Shown here: positions 31,380 through 43,813 of the stretch, piece by piece
How the letters are laid out: the number at the start of each line of letters is the position of its first letter
How positions within the stretch are numbered: position 1 is the first letter of the stretch
NCBI GenBank assembly: GCA_012934845.2
Contig: WNNJ02001497.1
Location: 62,001 to 126,000 of the forward strand
Length of the DNA stretch: 64,000 nucleotides
Origin: Pomphorhynchus laevis
Taxonomy: Eukaryota > Acanthocephala > Palaeacanthocephala > Echinorhynchida > Pomphorhynchidae
Reading direction: 5' to 3'
Notes under the pieces: generated by a model
What the model saw: the letters and a program-made list of their open reading frames with translations, nothing else
Database searches by the model: none
What the model was told of the DNA's origin: nothing
Made by a program: the position numbers and the translations under genes

Positions 31380-33600
31380 TTTTAGTATTGAGCGTTCTGT
31401 TCCGGCAAACATGTTTCTCTACAGAAACGTGCAATTTTTCTACACATGTTTCATTTAGTATCTCAAATCATGGTATCTCTGACCTCTTTCTACTTACCCT
31501 AAATCTTACTCATCAACTTGCTCTATCTCGAGTTTCGCCTACCTTCAATCGACCGTCAAAATTTCTCAATCTTACTTTATTTAGATCTGCTATTTTTGGC
31601 TCTGATCTTCTTCTTTCTCTTCAGCGTTTGTTCCGCTTCGTTACGGAGTCCGCTTGGCTCTGCTCTTGTGCCGCCTAATTCGCCTTCCATTTCCGTTGAT
31701 TTGCTATCCTCTCTATTTGACTCAGATCTTACAACAATTCTCGATTACATATTACCTCGCCGATCACACACTCGTAAGCGTTCTCGAAGCACATCATGGT
31801 TTGATTCTGACTGTTCAATTTCTAAGCGCCGCATGCGTCACGCTTTTCGCGTCTATCTCCGTCCCTCAAACGAGGTTCTACTTCTCTCTCTTCCGAGTAT
31901 CGTGATGACTATCTTAATATTCTTCGTTTCTATTACTATCTCCTACGAAGTAGGTGCACACTCTTCCAGCAGAATAAACTCACTTCTTTGGACCCAAAAT
32001 CTACTTGGCATACATTAAACTCACTCCTCTCACGTTCTTCAACACCTAGTAACATCGATACAAACTTGCTTTCTTCTTATCTTCAATCTAAAGATGCCAA
32101 TACTTTTTCATATAGCCATTAAACTCTCCAATTATTGACTGCCTCAATACAATTATCTCTTCATGAACTATTCTATCTTCTTGTTTCTTCTAACGAAGTT
32201 TCAAAAGTTTTCTTTTCATTATCCAGCAAATTTTCTTTTGCCGACCTTTTTCCTATGTACTTACTTAAGCTTATTTGCGATTCGGTATCTCCGCTTTTGG
32301 CAACCTTGTTCAATTCTTCTATCTGTAGCGGCAATTTTCCGTCAAACTGGAAATCTGTCATTGTTCGTCCACTTCTAAAAAACGCTCTCTCGACAGTTCA
32401 CTCCCTTCTTCATATCGTCCTATACCTCTTCTCTCAACCGTATCAAAACTCTTCGAACGTCTTGTGCTAAATCAGGTTAATACCTATCTTCTGTCGTCAA
32501 ATTTATATCCCCCATTTCAATCTGCTTTTCGTTCTAATCATTTCACAGAACTAGCGTGTCACAAAGTCTTCGAAGTACACAAAGTACTTCGATTGTCACA
32601 AAGTCACGAGAGGAACATCTTTATAGCACCACAATCTCCCGCGACCTCTCACATGCATTCAACATTGTCAATCATTATATTCTTCTAACTCCGCTGCAGC
32701 CTGGTGTTCCTCTTATTTATCTGACCGGTCTTACAGTGTTCATTCAGCTTTTTCTGTCTCTCAACCGTCTTCTCTCGCACACGGTGTTCCTCAAGGCTCG
32801 GTACTAGGTTCCGTTCTGTTCTCCGCTCTCGGTGATCTCTCTACAATAACCAGAACACATAATTTTCTTGTTATGCAATATGCTGATGATCTTATCCTCT
32901 ACTCTTATCGACCCTCCTCACAAATCGATGATCTGATATCCACTTCCTCCGCTTGCCTCTTATAAGTTTCCCGAAACCTTTTTTCGCTTCCCCTATCACT
33001 CAATCATGCAAAGTCCAAAATCATGTGGATCATTCCCTCTCACATCAACATTACCCAACCTACCGTATATATCTACTCAACCATTCTTCTTATCTTTAAT
33101 GATATCGTATTCCTCTGTTTCTACTTTGACAACTATCTTTTCCTCAACCAATTTGTTTCCTATAAAGTCCGCTCCTCGTTCCCGCTACTACGTGATATTT
33201 GCCGTATTCGTAGGTTGATCGATTTTCACTCCTGTTTTTCGTTTTACCCGCCATTTTATTTTCCCGAATCGATTATTGTCTTAGACTGTTCTCAAACTCT
33301 CCCAAAACTACTCTATAACCTATCCAACGAATTGTAAACTCACCAGCTCGCGTTCTTTTACGTCTCAGTTCTCATACGACTCCAAATTATTCGACAAATT
33401 ACCGCGTCCGTTTCTCTCCTTCTGCTGCTCCTCTCGCTTGGAATTCGCTTTATTCGTACATACGCTCGACTTCCTTGTTCATACTATTCAAAATTCGTAT
33501 GAGGGATTATTTTTTATCAGTTTGATAATTTTTTATCATTTTTAGTGGGCTTGTAAGCGCGCTATTTGCACGCATTTACCACTCAAAATAAATTTTTTTA
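31380..33600 (+). mobile_element. Decayed L2-like LINE (group A)
   Basis: The 3' part of the endonuclease and the reverse transcriptase are recognisable in changing frames: SNHGISDLFLLTLNL, WFDSDCSISKRRMRHAFRVY (31795-31860), FQSAFRSNHFTELAC (32520), VMQYADDLILYS (32870) and KSKIMWIIPSH. Similarity to the 57590-62108 copy extends to the 3' hairpin gtaagcgcgctatttgcacgc at 33550. Many breaks; inactive. Confidence 0.75.
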
Positions 33601-34035
33601 ACTCTACTATTTGTGCAATCAAACTGCGAAGATTGAACAACCGACTGGCAAATAGCGCCTGGCGTTGCATGAAGATTATTTCGAAATATTACAATATATG
33701 GTACTGAATGAGATTTAATGCCCCAGTGATATATCTATACCAACTTTATTGTACGATGGCTGTGGTAATTTGGTATCCGCACTACTTTCTCGACTGTGAT
33801 AGCTCGTACTTAATCGCTGGGTGAATTACCGACAATCAAGGAAGTCACTAAGTTCCAACAAACAACAGGGCGCCACCTGACAACACGAAACTTTCGTATA
33901 CAAAGATTAGACGACTTCGTCATTCACTGTTTGATTTTCTTAACTTCAACCGTCTTCTAGAGATAAATCGCGGAGTATTCGACACAAACGGCCTTTCAGA
34001 CGATAACCGCGCATTGATAAAAAACTTGCATGTTA
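33601..34035. other. Gap without recognised content
   Basis: Mixed-composition sequence; no match seen. Confidence 0.4.
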
Positions 34036-34113
34036 TTATTATTATTATACATTCAACAACATACGAGCATTAGCTCAAATAGCTGGCTCACAATAAGTTC
34101 GTAAATAAATTAA

Positions 34114-35709
34114 TTAGTTTTTAAAATAAGGAAATGCAACACGAAACATTGCTTGATCCATTCGTAGTCTTCTTTTAAAAGCACTAAGTGAACTGCATCC
34201 AACGGTGTCTGCATCAAGGTTGTTCCACAGCTCAACAATTCTTCTATCAAATTGCATCGCGCCCAATTTCTGTACTCTGTTTCTTCGAATAGTTAAAGAA
34301 TGACCGCGAAGAACATTTGAACAACGTAGTTGAACCCTACTCCGAAGAGGGTGATGAGGACGTTGGAATAAATGCCAAACAAGGCACATATCCATGTACC
34401 GACGGGTCCATGTGACGGTCTCAAGTCCTAATGATCTCAGTCTGTCTTCATAAGGCAGCGACGCCAACGTTGGTGCTAGCTTTGTTGCCCTGCGAAGTAC
34501 CCTCTCTGATTTCTTATGTTCATGCACAGTACGTGGGTATACAACCGGAGCTGCATATAAAAGTCTACTCAATACATGTGCTAAAATCAGAGGCCGAAGA
34601 GCAGTCGGATTAACGCGAACAAACGCGCGTCGAATCATACCTATCATTTTATTGGAGTTGGCACAAGCTTGATCAGTGTGCTTTTTGGTTGATAAATTAG
34701 AGGTAACCCATACTCCTAAATCTTTGTAACTATCGACACTTTCCACAATACAGTCCTTATATGTGTAACAAGCTGATGTTAGTTGCTTGCGAGCATTACC
34801 AATAATACGCATGTGTTTGCATTTCGAAACATTTATCACAAGCTTGTTTAACGCCGCCCACAACTCCAAATTATCTATGTCAGTTTGCAAATTATCAACA
34901 TCCTCACATGAATGAATGGGCCGCCATATTTTTAAGTCATCTGCATACAAACATGATCGAGAGCGAATGCACCCAGGCAAATCGTTAACATAAATGCTGA
35001 ATAAAAGCGGACCCAAAACTGAACCTTGAGGTACTCCAATATGACATTCTCTAGACACAGACAATGACCAATCGACAAGTACTCGAAAGCAACGATCACG
35101 AAGAAATTCTCTAATCCAATCAACTATTATGTTTGGGAGTCCAGTATTGACAAGTTTCTGAAGAAGTAGACCATGATCTACTCTATCAAAAGCTTTAGAA
35201 AAGTCGAAGAATATAATGTCTGTATCGATATAATGTGTCTTATTCGCTGTCCAATCAAGATGAGCATCAAGCAAATTTGAAACAGTTGAATAACCCTCCC
35301 GAAATCCGTGCTGATTAGGGACTAAAATTTTTCCTACACGAAAAAACTCAACCATGTAGCGATGCACAAACCTCTCCAACACTCTACAGCAAATGCAGGT
35401 AATGCTCACCGGCCTATAATTCTCGACGGAAGAGCGATCTCCCTTCTTGAAGTAGGGAAGAACAATTGACTGCTTCCACACATTAGGAAGAGATCTTTCC
35501 AAGATTGACTGGCGAAAAATTGCACAGAGAGGAACGCAAATTGAGCCTGCTAATCTGCGCAGATAAACAGAAGGTAGTAAGTCACAACCTCTTGAATTAT
35601 TTGCTTTTAGACGGCGTAATTCGGAATAGACTTTAGCTGGCGTTATCAAATTGTCAAGGTCCAACTCAAGACACGTGTCAGAGTAAGTGTTCAGCACACT
35701 AGATTCCAT
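34114..35709 (-). CDS. CR1-like ORF2: reverse transcriptase segment
   Basis: 531 open codons encode the reverse transcriptase of the minus-strand CR1-like LINE, the enzyme that copies the element's RNA at the target site. Blocks in order are NNSRGCDLLPSVYLRRLAG (about 36), YRPVSITCICCRVLERF (about 98), GFREGYSTVSNLL (about 134), IFFDFSKAFDRVDHG (catalytic Asp about 168), GVPQGSVLGPLLFSIYVND, LYADDLKIW (about 262) and a CR1 tail, LRGHSLTIRRNR. The segment is intact, but the true ORF2 starts far upstream; the first codon here is only the first Met after a frameshift. Confidence 0.85.
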   Translation of the reverse strand: MESSVLNTYSDTCLELDLDNLITPAKVYSELRRLKANNSRGCDLLPSVYLRRLAGSICVPLCAIFRQSILERSLPNVWKQSIVLPYFKKGDRSSVENYRPVSITCICCRVLERFVHRYMVEFFRVGKILVPNQHGFREGYSTVSNLLDAHLDWTANKTHYIDTDIIFFDFSKAFDRVDHGLLLQKLVNTGLPNIIVDWIREFLRDRCFRVLVDWSLSVSRECHIGVPQGSVLGPLLFSIYVNDLPGCIRSRSCLYADDLKIWRPIHSCEDVDNLQTDIDNLELWAALNKLVINVSKCKHMRIIGNARKQLTSACYTYKDCIVESVDSYKDLGVWVTSNLSTKKHTDQACANSNKMIGMIRRAFVRVNPTALRPLILAHVLSRLLYAAPVVYPRTVHEHKKSERVLRRATKLAPTLASLPYEDRLRSLGLETVTWTRRYMDMCLVWHLFQRPHHPLRSRVQLRCSNVLRGHSLTIRRNRVQKLGAMQFDRRIVELWNNLDADTVGCSSLSAFKRRLRMDQAMFRVAFPYFKN

Positions 35710-35774
35710 ACAAAAAGTTTGATGTTCATTTGCGGGCTCTACTGAAGTGCAATAGTGTGCCGCAAACTCTTCAG

Positions 35775-36713
35775 CTAGGTCATTCGCAGAAATGTCATAG
35801 AAGTAGTGACAAATCGAAGAATCAACAGCTCCCTGCTTGATAGGTACTGAAAAAGGACCTTTAAATCGTATTTACACTTGTTAGCTAATGCATTCTCAAA
35901 TGCACACCGCTTCTTTCTCTTCAATGAATTGAATAAATTTCTTGCCTGTTTAAAAACATCATAACTACACTCCCCAACTTTGTAGCGATTGAAGATCAAA
36001 TTACGAGTCCTCAATGCTGAACGTAACTCAGAATCGAACCAGGGAGAATCTTTTCGACGTGTCCTGCTTCTAAGTGGAGAGAATAAAATAAGCAGCGACT
36101 CTAAGGTTCTCTGAAAGTAATTCCACGCGCCGTGTACTCCAACAACAGCGGGATCTGGCCAGGTAGCTGTTGAAAGTATTGACTTAATTGCACCTGTGTT
36201 GGTTTTGAAAGCATTAACCACTTGATTTTCACGCGGACCTCGAGTATCTTCTTGAAACCTTAACCTAATGATCAATACGCAATGATCAGACATACCGATC
36301 GGGGCATCATAACGGATAGCGTTAATAATCTCACTGTTCGAAGATAAACATACATCTAATAGAGATCTACTGTCACTAGCAAAACGAGTGTAATTTTGAA
36401 CATGCTGAGTTAAACCACAATAGATGATACACTCCAGAAGGTCATAGGAAGCATGGTCACAAGTAGGAAAAGCCGTATACGAATTCCAATCAACCGAAGG
36501 CATATTCAAGTCACCAAGTATTAAAACATTGGAGGTACCTTTAGAATAAAGTTCTACTTCCCCAATCAGTTTATCTGTGGCGGCCAAGGGTGAACGATAT
36601 ACTACCCCCAGAACAAGCGGAGCGGTATGCATGAATTTTACCCGACACCACAAACTTTCGACTTTATTAGAAGAAGAAGTGCTAAGAATAGTTACTTTCA
36701 CATCGTTGCTCAC
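35775..36713 (-). pseudogene. CR1-like ORF2: endonuclease segment
   Basis: 312 open codons encode an apurinic-type endonuclease: VLGVVYRSPL, LILGDLNMPSVDWNSY, SRSLLDVCLSSNSE and GMSDHCVLIIRL, with the catalytic SDH block. The N-terminal part of the same domain (36819-37079: NVRSLISKIDEL, LLAIT) is separated by an in-frame stop at 36819-36821 that replaces the Glu of the usual ITEsWL motif. At the other end a frameshift near 35870 separates it from the reverse transcriptase. Confidence 0.8.
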
Positions 36714-37699
36714 ATAAAGAATAACACCTCCACCTCTTCCACTTTTACGATCACTGCGGAAAACCAGATAACCAGGGATGGAGACTTCATTATCAGTAAT
36801 ATCACTATATAGCCATGATTATGTGATAGCGAGTAATTTAGGACGAATTAACTGAACTCTATATCTCAGTTCATCTATCTTCGATATAAGACTGCGAACA
36901 TTACCATGGAGTATTTCACAATGCCCCAACATACCTCTGGGAGTATTCCTATCACCCCTTACACATCCAAATAACCCGGACGCTAAACCATTTAGACTCT
37001 GATAGGCAGAGTAGACGAGCCCGTTTCGATTACAGAATGCACGCGAGGCGACATGACTAGTGGGCTCCAACTCAGCCAAGTGCGTCGCTTCACAATCTGA
37101 AAATTTTTCACATAGAGATTTGTTTCTCCTTTAGCAACACGAAGATAGTGTGGAGAAGATAGTGTAGCTTTCAATAATCTAGGCTTATCAGTTAATTTTT
37201 TACTAAGACGGAACAACTTCCGAACACCCAGACAAGAAGCTAACTTTTCATCGCTTTTCAGTAAGAGCTGAGAAAAGCGTCACGTAAATTACATATGTCA
37301 TCATACACACGGACCAGAGAATTTTCACCGTTTGATTCATGAATACCATTAAATAACACATTCTAGGATCGGTCAGATCTTAGATGATTATAATTGAGAG
37401 GTGTACAGTTTGAAGAAACGTCCTGAGATTCGGTATTTGTAATTATGTCGATACTTGTCTCTATATTTAGAGTTTAGCTACCTAAAGAAACGTAGTGAGA
37501 TTCAAAACCCATCAATATAGATCGCATTTTGCCGTTTTCAGTTGTTCGAGATTGACAGTCATTAATACCATCAAATTCATTACTAAACAGGAGAGTGTAG
37601 GCACAACTATATCCAAGCAGACAAAAGCGAGCGCATCCAATTCTGCGGACAAATTATGCGACTGGTCGTTTTGGATTGAAGGCGCCATTACTGGTTCAA

Positions 37700-37975
37700 T
37701 CACGTTTTCGATATAGATGCACTGGTTTGCCGATCCTTTGAGTTGACATTTAAGAGTAATGCTAATTTATCAGCCGTGCAGAAATCACATAAAAACGGCG
37801 TCGTTCTAATTTTACTTCTCGAAGACTCGGGATTCACAATTGTCCATATTTCACAATCCGCTGAGTCACAACCAATTTCAAGAGTAACAAAATCATGTTT
37901 TTGTTTGATTGCAGATTTTCGTTCAATATCGTGTGCTGCTTTAACGAAAGAGGTACTCTTCTTATGCTTAGGCAA
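37700..37975 (-). CDS. CR1-like ORF1 N-terminus with Cys4 zinc motif
   Basis: 91 codons. LEIGCDSADCEIWTIV and FLCDFCTADKL give the pattern C-x4-C-x-(I/V)-(W/R)...C-x2-C, which recurs in the ORF1 starts at 25595, 49867 and 57738. ORF1 proteins of CR1 elements bind nucleic acid; a PHD-like zinc fold is the usual reading. The frame begins 20 bases downstream (on this strand) of the 14-bp leader array. The rest of ORF1 lies in other frames down to 36992. Confidence 0.7.
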   Translation of the reverse strand: MPKHKKSTSFVKAAHDIERKSAIKQKHDFVTLEIGCDSADCEIWTIVNPESSRSKIRTTPFLCDFCTADKLALLLNVNSKDRQTSASISKT

Positions 37976-37995
37976 TTGCTAATATGTTCTTTGAT

Positions 37996-40639
37996 GAATA
38001 TCGTTCGTAGATGAGTATCGTTCGTTGAATATCGTTCATCGAATACCCTTCGTCGAATATCGTTTGTCGAATATCGTTCGTCGAATATCGTTCGTCGAAT
38101 ATCGTTCGTCGAATATCGTTCGTCGAATATCGTTCGTCGAATATCGTTCGTCGAATATCGTTCGTCGAATATCGTTCGTCGAATATCGTTCGTCGAATAT
38201 CGTTCGTCGAATATCGTTCGTCAAATATCGTTCGTCAAATATCGTTCGTCGAATATCGTTCGTCGAATATCGTTCGTCGAATATCGTTCGTCGAATATCG
38301 TTCGTCGAATATCGTTCGTCGAATATCGTTCGTCGAATATCGTTCGTCGAATATCGTTCGTCGAATATCGTTCGTCGAATATCGTTCGTCGAATATCGTT
38401 CGTCGAATATCGTTCGTCGAATATCGTTCGTCGAATATCGTTCGTCGAATATCGTTCGTCGAATATCGTTCGTCGAATATCGTTCGTCGAATATCGTTCG
38501 TCGAATATCGTTCGTCGAATATCGTTCGTCGAATATCGTTCGTCGAATATCGTTCGTCGAATATCGTTCGTCGAATATCGTTCGTCGAATATCGTTCGTC
38601 GAATATCGTTCGTCGAATATCGTTCGTCGAATATCGTTCGTCGAATATCGTTCGTCGAATATCGTTCGTCGAATATCGTTCGTCGAATATCGTTCGTCGA
38701 ATATCGTTCGTCGAATATCGTTCGTCGAATATCGTTCGTCGAATATCGTTCGTCGAATATCGTTCGTCGAATATCGTTCGTCGAATATCGTTCGTCGAAT
38801 ATCGTTCGTCGAATATCGTTCGTCGAATATCGTTCGTCGAATATCGTTCGTCGAATATCGTTCGTCGAATATCGTTCGTCGAATATCGTTCGTCGAATAT
38901 CGTTCGTCGAATATCGTTCGTCGAATATCGTTCGTCGAATATCGTTCGTCGAATATCGTTCGTCGAATATCGTTCGTCGAATATCGTTCGTCGAATATCG
39001 TTCGTCGAATATCGTTCGTCGAATATCGTTCGTCGAATATCGTTCGTCGAATATCGTTCGTCGAATATCGTTCGTCGAATATCGTTCGTCGAATATCGTT
39101 CGTCGAATATCGTTCGTCGAATATCGTTCGTCGAATATCGTTCGTCGAATATCGTTCGTCGAATATCGTTCGTCGAATATCGTTCGTCGAATATCGTTCG
39201 TCGAATATCGTTCGTCGAATATCGTTCGTCGAATATCGTTCGTCGAATATCGTTCGTCGAATATCGTTCGTCGAATATCGTTCGTCGAATATCGTTCGTC
39301 GAATATCGTTCGTCGAATATCGTTCGTCGAATATCGTTCGTCGAATATCGTTCGTCGAATATCGTTCGTCGAATATCGTTCGTCGAATATCGTTCGTCGA
39401 ATATCGTTCGTCGAATATCGTTCGTCGAATATCGTTCGTCGAATATCGTTCGTCGAATATCGTTCGTCGAATATCGTTCGTCGAATATCGTTCGTCGAAT
39501 ATCGTTCGTCGAATATCGTTCGTCGAATATCGTTCGTCGAATATCGTTCGTCGAATATCGTTCGTCGAATATCGTTCGTCGAATATCGTTCGTCGAATAT
39601 CGTTCGTCGAATATCGTTCGTCGAATATCGTTCGTCGAATATCGTTCGTCGAATATCGTTCGTCGAATATCGTTCGTCGAATATCGTTCGTCGAATATCG
39701 TTCGTCGAATATCGTTCGTCGAATATCGTTCGTCGAATATCGTTCGTCGAATATCGTTCGTCGAATATCGTTCGTCGAATATCGTTCGTCGAATATCGTT
39801 CGTCGAATATCGTTCGTCGAATATCGTTCGTCGAATATCGTTCGTCGAATATCGTTCGTCGAATATCGTTCGTCGAATATCGTTCGTCGAATATCGTTCG
39901 TCGAATATCGTTCGTCGAATATCGTTCGTCGAATATCGTTCGTCGAATATCGTTCGTCGAATATCGTTCGTCGAATATCGTTCGTCGAATATCGTTCGTC
40001 GAATATCGTTCGTCGAATATCGTTCGTCGAATATCGTTCGTCGAATATCGTTCGTCGAATATCGTTCGTCGAATATCGTTCGTCGAATATCGTTCGTCGA
40101 ATATCGTTCGTCGAATATCGTTCGTCGAATATCGTTCGTCGAATATCGTTCGTCGAATATCGTTCGTCGAATATCGTTCGTCGAATATCGTTCGTCGAAT
40201 ATCGTTCGTCGAATATCGTTCGTCGAATATCGTTCGTCGAATATCGTTCGTCGAATATCGTTCGTCGAATATCGTTCGTCGAATATCGTTCGTCGAATAT
40301 CGTTCGTCGAATATCGTTCGTCGAATATCGTTCGTCGAATATCGTTCGTCGAATATCGTTCGTCGAATATCGTTCGTCGAATATCGTTCGTCGAATATCG
40401 TTCGTCGAATATCGTTCGTCGAATATCGTTCGTCGAATATCGTTCATCGAATATCGTTCGTCGAATATCGTTCGTCGAATATCGTTCGTCGAATATCATT
40501 CGTCGAACATCGTTCGTCGAATATCGTTCGTCGAATATCGTTCGTCGAATATCGTTCGTCGAATATCGTTCGTCGAATATCGTTCATCGAATATCGTTCA
40601 TCGAATATCGTTCGTCGAATATCGTTCGTCGAATATCGT
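37996..40639. repeat. Minisatellite, 14-bp unit gaatatcgttcgtc, about 189 copies
   Basis: The period is exactly 14 bp. The inner ~2 kb is almost perfectly uniform. Variants (gttcgtcaaat at 38221-38240; gttcatcg at 38028, 40441 and 40581-40605; a few single changes) sit near the two ends. It occupies the 5' leader position of the minus-strand CR1 LINE, directly before ORF1. Because the unit lacks stop codons, long repetitive frames open on both strands; these are not genes. Confidence 0.95.
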
Positions 40640-40640
40640 G

Positions 40641-41094
40641 GCAATCTAATATTTCCTCTATTACTCCAAATTTAAACTTAGAATTACTTTCGTTATTACT
40701 TAAATAAATCTAAAATTGAAATAATGTTTATTACAAATAAAATATGTAAAAAATTGCAATAAATTCACATTTTCTTAAATTTGTAATATTCTAATTATAT
40801 TATTTGTATTTATTGTTCAATACAATGTAGTTTCATGTATAATTCGCTACAGCAATCGGATTTTACTTGGCCACCACGTAACACGATTTAATCTACAAGT
40901 GCGAAAATTATTACTAATTTACATATGGACGCTTTTCTTAATATGTAGATGCTCTTCGTTTAAACATTACGAGTTGAGGATATGTTTTTGTTTATTTTCT
41001 TATATTTAAAATATGAATACGGTTTATATGGCATAAAATAGCTATTATGGATTTCTAATAGAGCAATCACTGCATCAAAGTAATTATAGCTTCC
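40641..41094. other. AT-rich gap
   Basis: Nothing recognised. Confidence 0.4.
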
Positions 41095-43137
41095 ATGTTA
41101 TGCAATATGGTGATGCAATTCTAATCTATGCTAATGCACCTGCTTATTGTATTCATGATCTTAGTATTTCCACTTTCAACACTCTTGACTTAATTTCCAA
41201 TCATCTTTATTCCCTTCGCTTTTCTCTGAATTCTGATAAATTCCAAATTATTTGGATCTTACCTCGACGCCTCGTCATAGAGTCTCCCTCCGTATCATTA
41301 AATTCCATAATTTCTATCGTTGATAATCTCGTTTTCCTAGGCTTTCATTTCGACAACCGACTTTCATTTAAACCTTTCGTTCGGGATAAAGTACGCTCAT
41401 CTAATTTGATGATCCGCAACCTCCGTCAAATTCGTAGATTGATCGATTTCCCTTCTTGATTGACTCTCAAAGACTTTTAAATGGGTCGTACACCGAATTC
41501 TTATCAATCAACTATTGCTATGTGGGATTGACGGTCGCGTTAAAACTTGGATTCAGTCATTCCTAACTGATCGTTACTTTGCCGTGTGCATCAAAGGTTG
41601 TATATCTAAGTGATCAGCAATCACCTGTGGTGTACCACAAGGCTGCGTTCTGTGTCTAATGTTTTTCAATATATAATAATGATATGATTGATATCATATC
41701 CAGTGAGTGCGCTCTATATGCCGATGATTTAAAGATTTGGCGTCTAATACAAAGCACGCACGATGTAATTGAGTTGCAACGCGACGTAGACTCAATCACC
41801 AAATGGTGTCGTGATTGGTTTTGAATCCTAATAAGTGTAGTCATATGCACATAGGTCCAATAAAAATCGTGGGGACATATGCGATAGAAGATGTAAACAT
41901 CGAAAAGGTTTCATGCTTCAGTGATCTTGGCGTGATCGTAAGTGAAGATATGAAGACACGAGTCCACGTCCAATATGTCGCATCCAAATGTCGACGTATG
42001 CTAGGTATGTTAAGACGCTCGTTTGGACAACTCGATTCAGTTAGTTTTCGCATTGCCTACTCTGCCCTTAAAAAATCGCACATGTTATATGCGTCCCCTT
42101 CAATACACCCAGAGCTCCGTGGCGAATTAGAAATATACGAACGGATATTACGACAAGCAACCCATCTTGTGTCCTCAGTGCGTGGTGTCAACTATACCCA
42201 GAGACTGGCATTGTTGAATGTACACACTGTTGAACGTTCGCTGTATGACGCCGACCTAGTTTATGTATGGCGTTCATTGTCTATACCTGGACATGTTTCG
42301 AAGTTTATGTTTACAATTCGTTCACCGGGTCGACTACGAGGCCACAGACTTATGATAAAGCGCAGGCTCCGTCTCAAAATAAATTGTGTTACGATAAGTG
42401 ATCACGTTGCTGACCTGTGGAACAATCTTCATGCATCGACAATCGACAGCGTCCCGTCCAGAAGTTCAAGGCAATTATTAAATCACGACAATGACAGTTT
42501 CACCTTTTTTCTTTCTTTTCTGTTTTTTTTTATGTTTTGAGCTATGTGATCCAGCCAATTTGAGCTTATGCTCCTGGGCTGTTGTAACAATAATATATTC
42601 TCTTCTTTTTCTCAAGACTTGATTAATGTCTTAATCTGTTTTCCAACTCACCTAAATCCACTCTTATTCCACTACAGCGCTTCGTCAACGCACCGTCCGA
42701 ATTATCCTCCGTCTTCGTCGTTTGATCATACATCTCACCATCTTGCTTCTCTCGATTCGCCTACTATTTATTCTCGTGTTCAAATTCGTCTTCTCATTGC
42801 TTCCCGCCTCATAACCTTTTATACCCATTCATTTTTCAACCTTCCTTTTCCTGATAATTCTCGTCATGTTTACTGTTTCATGCGTTCCAGTAATTCTTTT
42901 CTTTTAGATGTCCTAAACTATTATACCTCTTTTGGCTTCTGCTCTTTCCTTGTGGCTGCTCCTCTCTCGTGAAATCATCTGCCCATTTAGATACGACAAT
43001 CAACCTTCCTGTCGTGCTTCAAACGCCAAATCCGATCTCATTTACACACTTTAACTAATTTATCTGCTTGACTTTTTTCTATTTTGTGTGTTTGTTAACT
43101 TGTAAGCTTTCAGCTGGCACGCATTTGCCACATTAAT
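41095..43137 (+). mobile_element. L2-like LINE fragment (group A) split by a CR1-like insertion
   Basis: The left part (41095-41460) runs from MQYGDAILIYANAP, a changed YADD block, through FLGFHFDNRLSFKPFVRDKV to RRLIDFPS. The right part (42598-43137) resumes at the next bases of the same protein and runs to the C-terminus and the 3' hairpin (ttcagctggcacgcattt). Between them lies the CR1-like piece 41461-42597. Confidence 0.8.
41461..42597 (+). mobile_element. 5'-truncated CR1-like LINE (group B) nested in the L2-like copy
   Basis: It starts inside the SKAFD block (41460), then has CGVPQGCVL, ALYADDLKIWRLI (about 41710) and an open frame 41815-42540 with KCSHMHIG, RMLGMLRRSFGQ and GRLRGHRLMIKRRLR. 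It ends in the group B hairpin and a short (aataata) tail. One stop at 41822 and one near 41610 interrupt the frame. Confidence 0.85.
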
Positions 43138-43150
43138 ATATATACATATA

Positions 43151-43793
43151 TATAATAGTAGTGAACCGATTTGCTGAATTGACAACGGTCTAGGATTTCT
43201 TACAAAATTCGGCATTTATACTAAACGGTGTTGCTTGATAGACTGGACATCGATTCACGACTTTCAGTCACCATGTCACTTCTAGACAACCAATGAGTAC
43301 CCGGCAACACTCATCAGTAGAATGAAGTACTCACTGGCCGATTCGGTTCCCTGTGTGACATTGTGAATAAAGGCGTTTCAAACACTTTGCTTAATTGTCT
43401 GAAGCTTACGCTCTTTTCCAGATCGAATTGCTTTGCAGACTATCCTTAAACACTAGGTAGAGGTTGTTGCTGAATTGTCGCAGCACTCGTTGGATTCTTA
43501 ATGAATACGACATGTATAATAGTAGTGCACGGATATGCTGAGTAGACAATGGTCTAGGATTTACGAAATTCGGCATTTATACTAAATGGTGTTGCTTGAT
43601 AGACTGGACTTTGATTCACGACATTTCAGTCACCATGTCACTTCTAGACGACCAATGAGTACCCGGCAACACCCATCAGTAGAATGAAATACTCACTGGT
43701 CGTTTCGATTACCTGTGTGACATTGTGAATAAAGGCGTTTCCAACACTTTGCTTAATTGTCTGAGGCTTACGCTCTTTACCAGATCGAATTGC
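43151..43793. mobile_element. Twin LTR-like repeats with a tiny interior (TRIM-like), broken
   Basis: Two ~280-bp direct repeats (43151-43431 and 43515-43793) begin tataatagtagtg and end gatcgaattgc. Each contains gtgaataaaggc, an AATAAA-type signal near its 3' part. Only 83 bp separate them and no coding sequence is present. This is the layout of a terminal-repeat retrotransposon in miniature, inserted in a TA-rich tract. The repeats differ at a modest number of positions, so it is not recent. A simple tandem duplication is the alternative. Confidence 0.45.
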
Positions 43794-43813
43794 TATATAT
43801 TATATATACATTA

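Larger units (their letters stand above)
34036..40640 (-). mobile_element. Nearly full-length CR1-like LINE (group B) with a giant 5' leader array
   Basis: Read on the minus strand, the element consists of a 14-bp repeat leader (40639-37996), ORF1 with a Cys4 zinc motif (from 37975), the ORF1 RNA-binding-like part near 37216-36992, ORF2 (endonuclease 37079-35775, reverse transcriptase 35709-34114), a hairpin (gctggctcacaat) and an (ataata) tail at about 34036-34055. ORF2 needs only one stop (36819-36821) and one frameshift (about 35870) to be explained, so the copy is young. No clear target-site duplication was found. Confidence 0.85.

Noticed and set aside
37996-40639. CRISPR-like array
   Set aside because: There are no spacers; identical 14-bp units adjoin each other, and the DNA is eukaryotic.
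38025-40649. Open frames of 754-874 codons on both strands with a perfect 14-residue repeat
   Set aside because: A 14-bp unit without stops opens several frames at once. No start context, domain or non-repetitive part exists; it is the LINE leader array.
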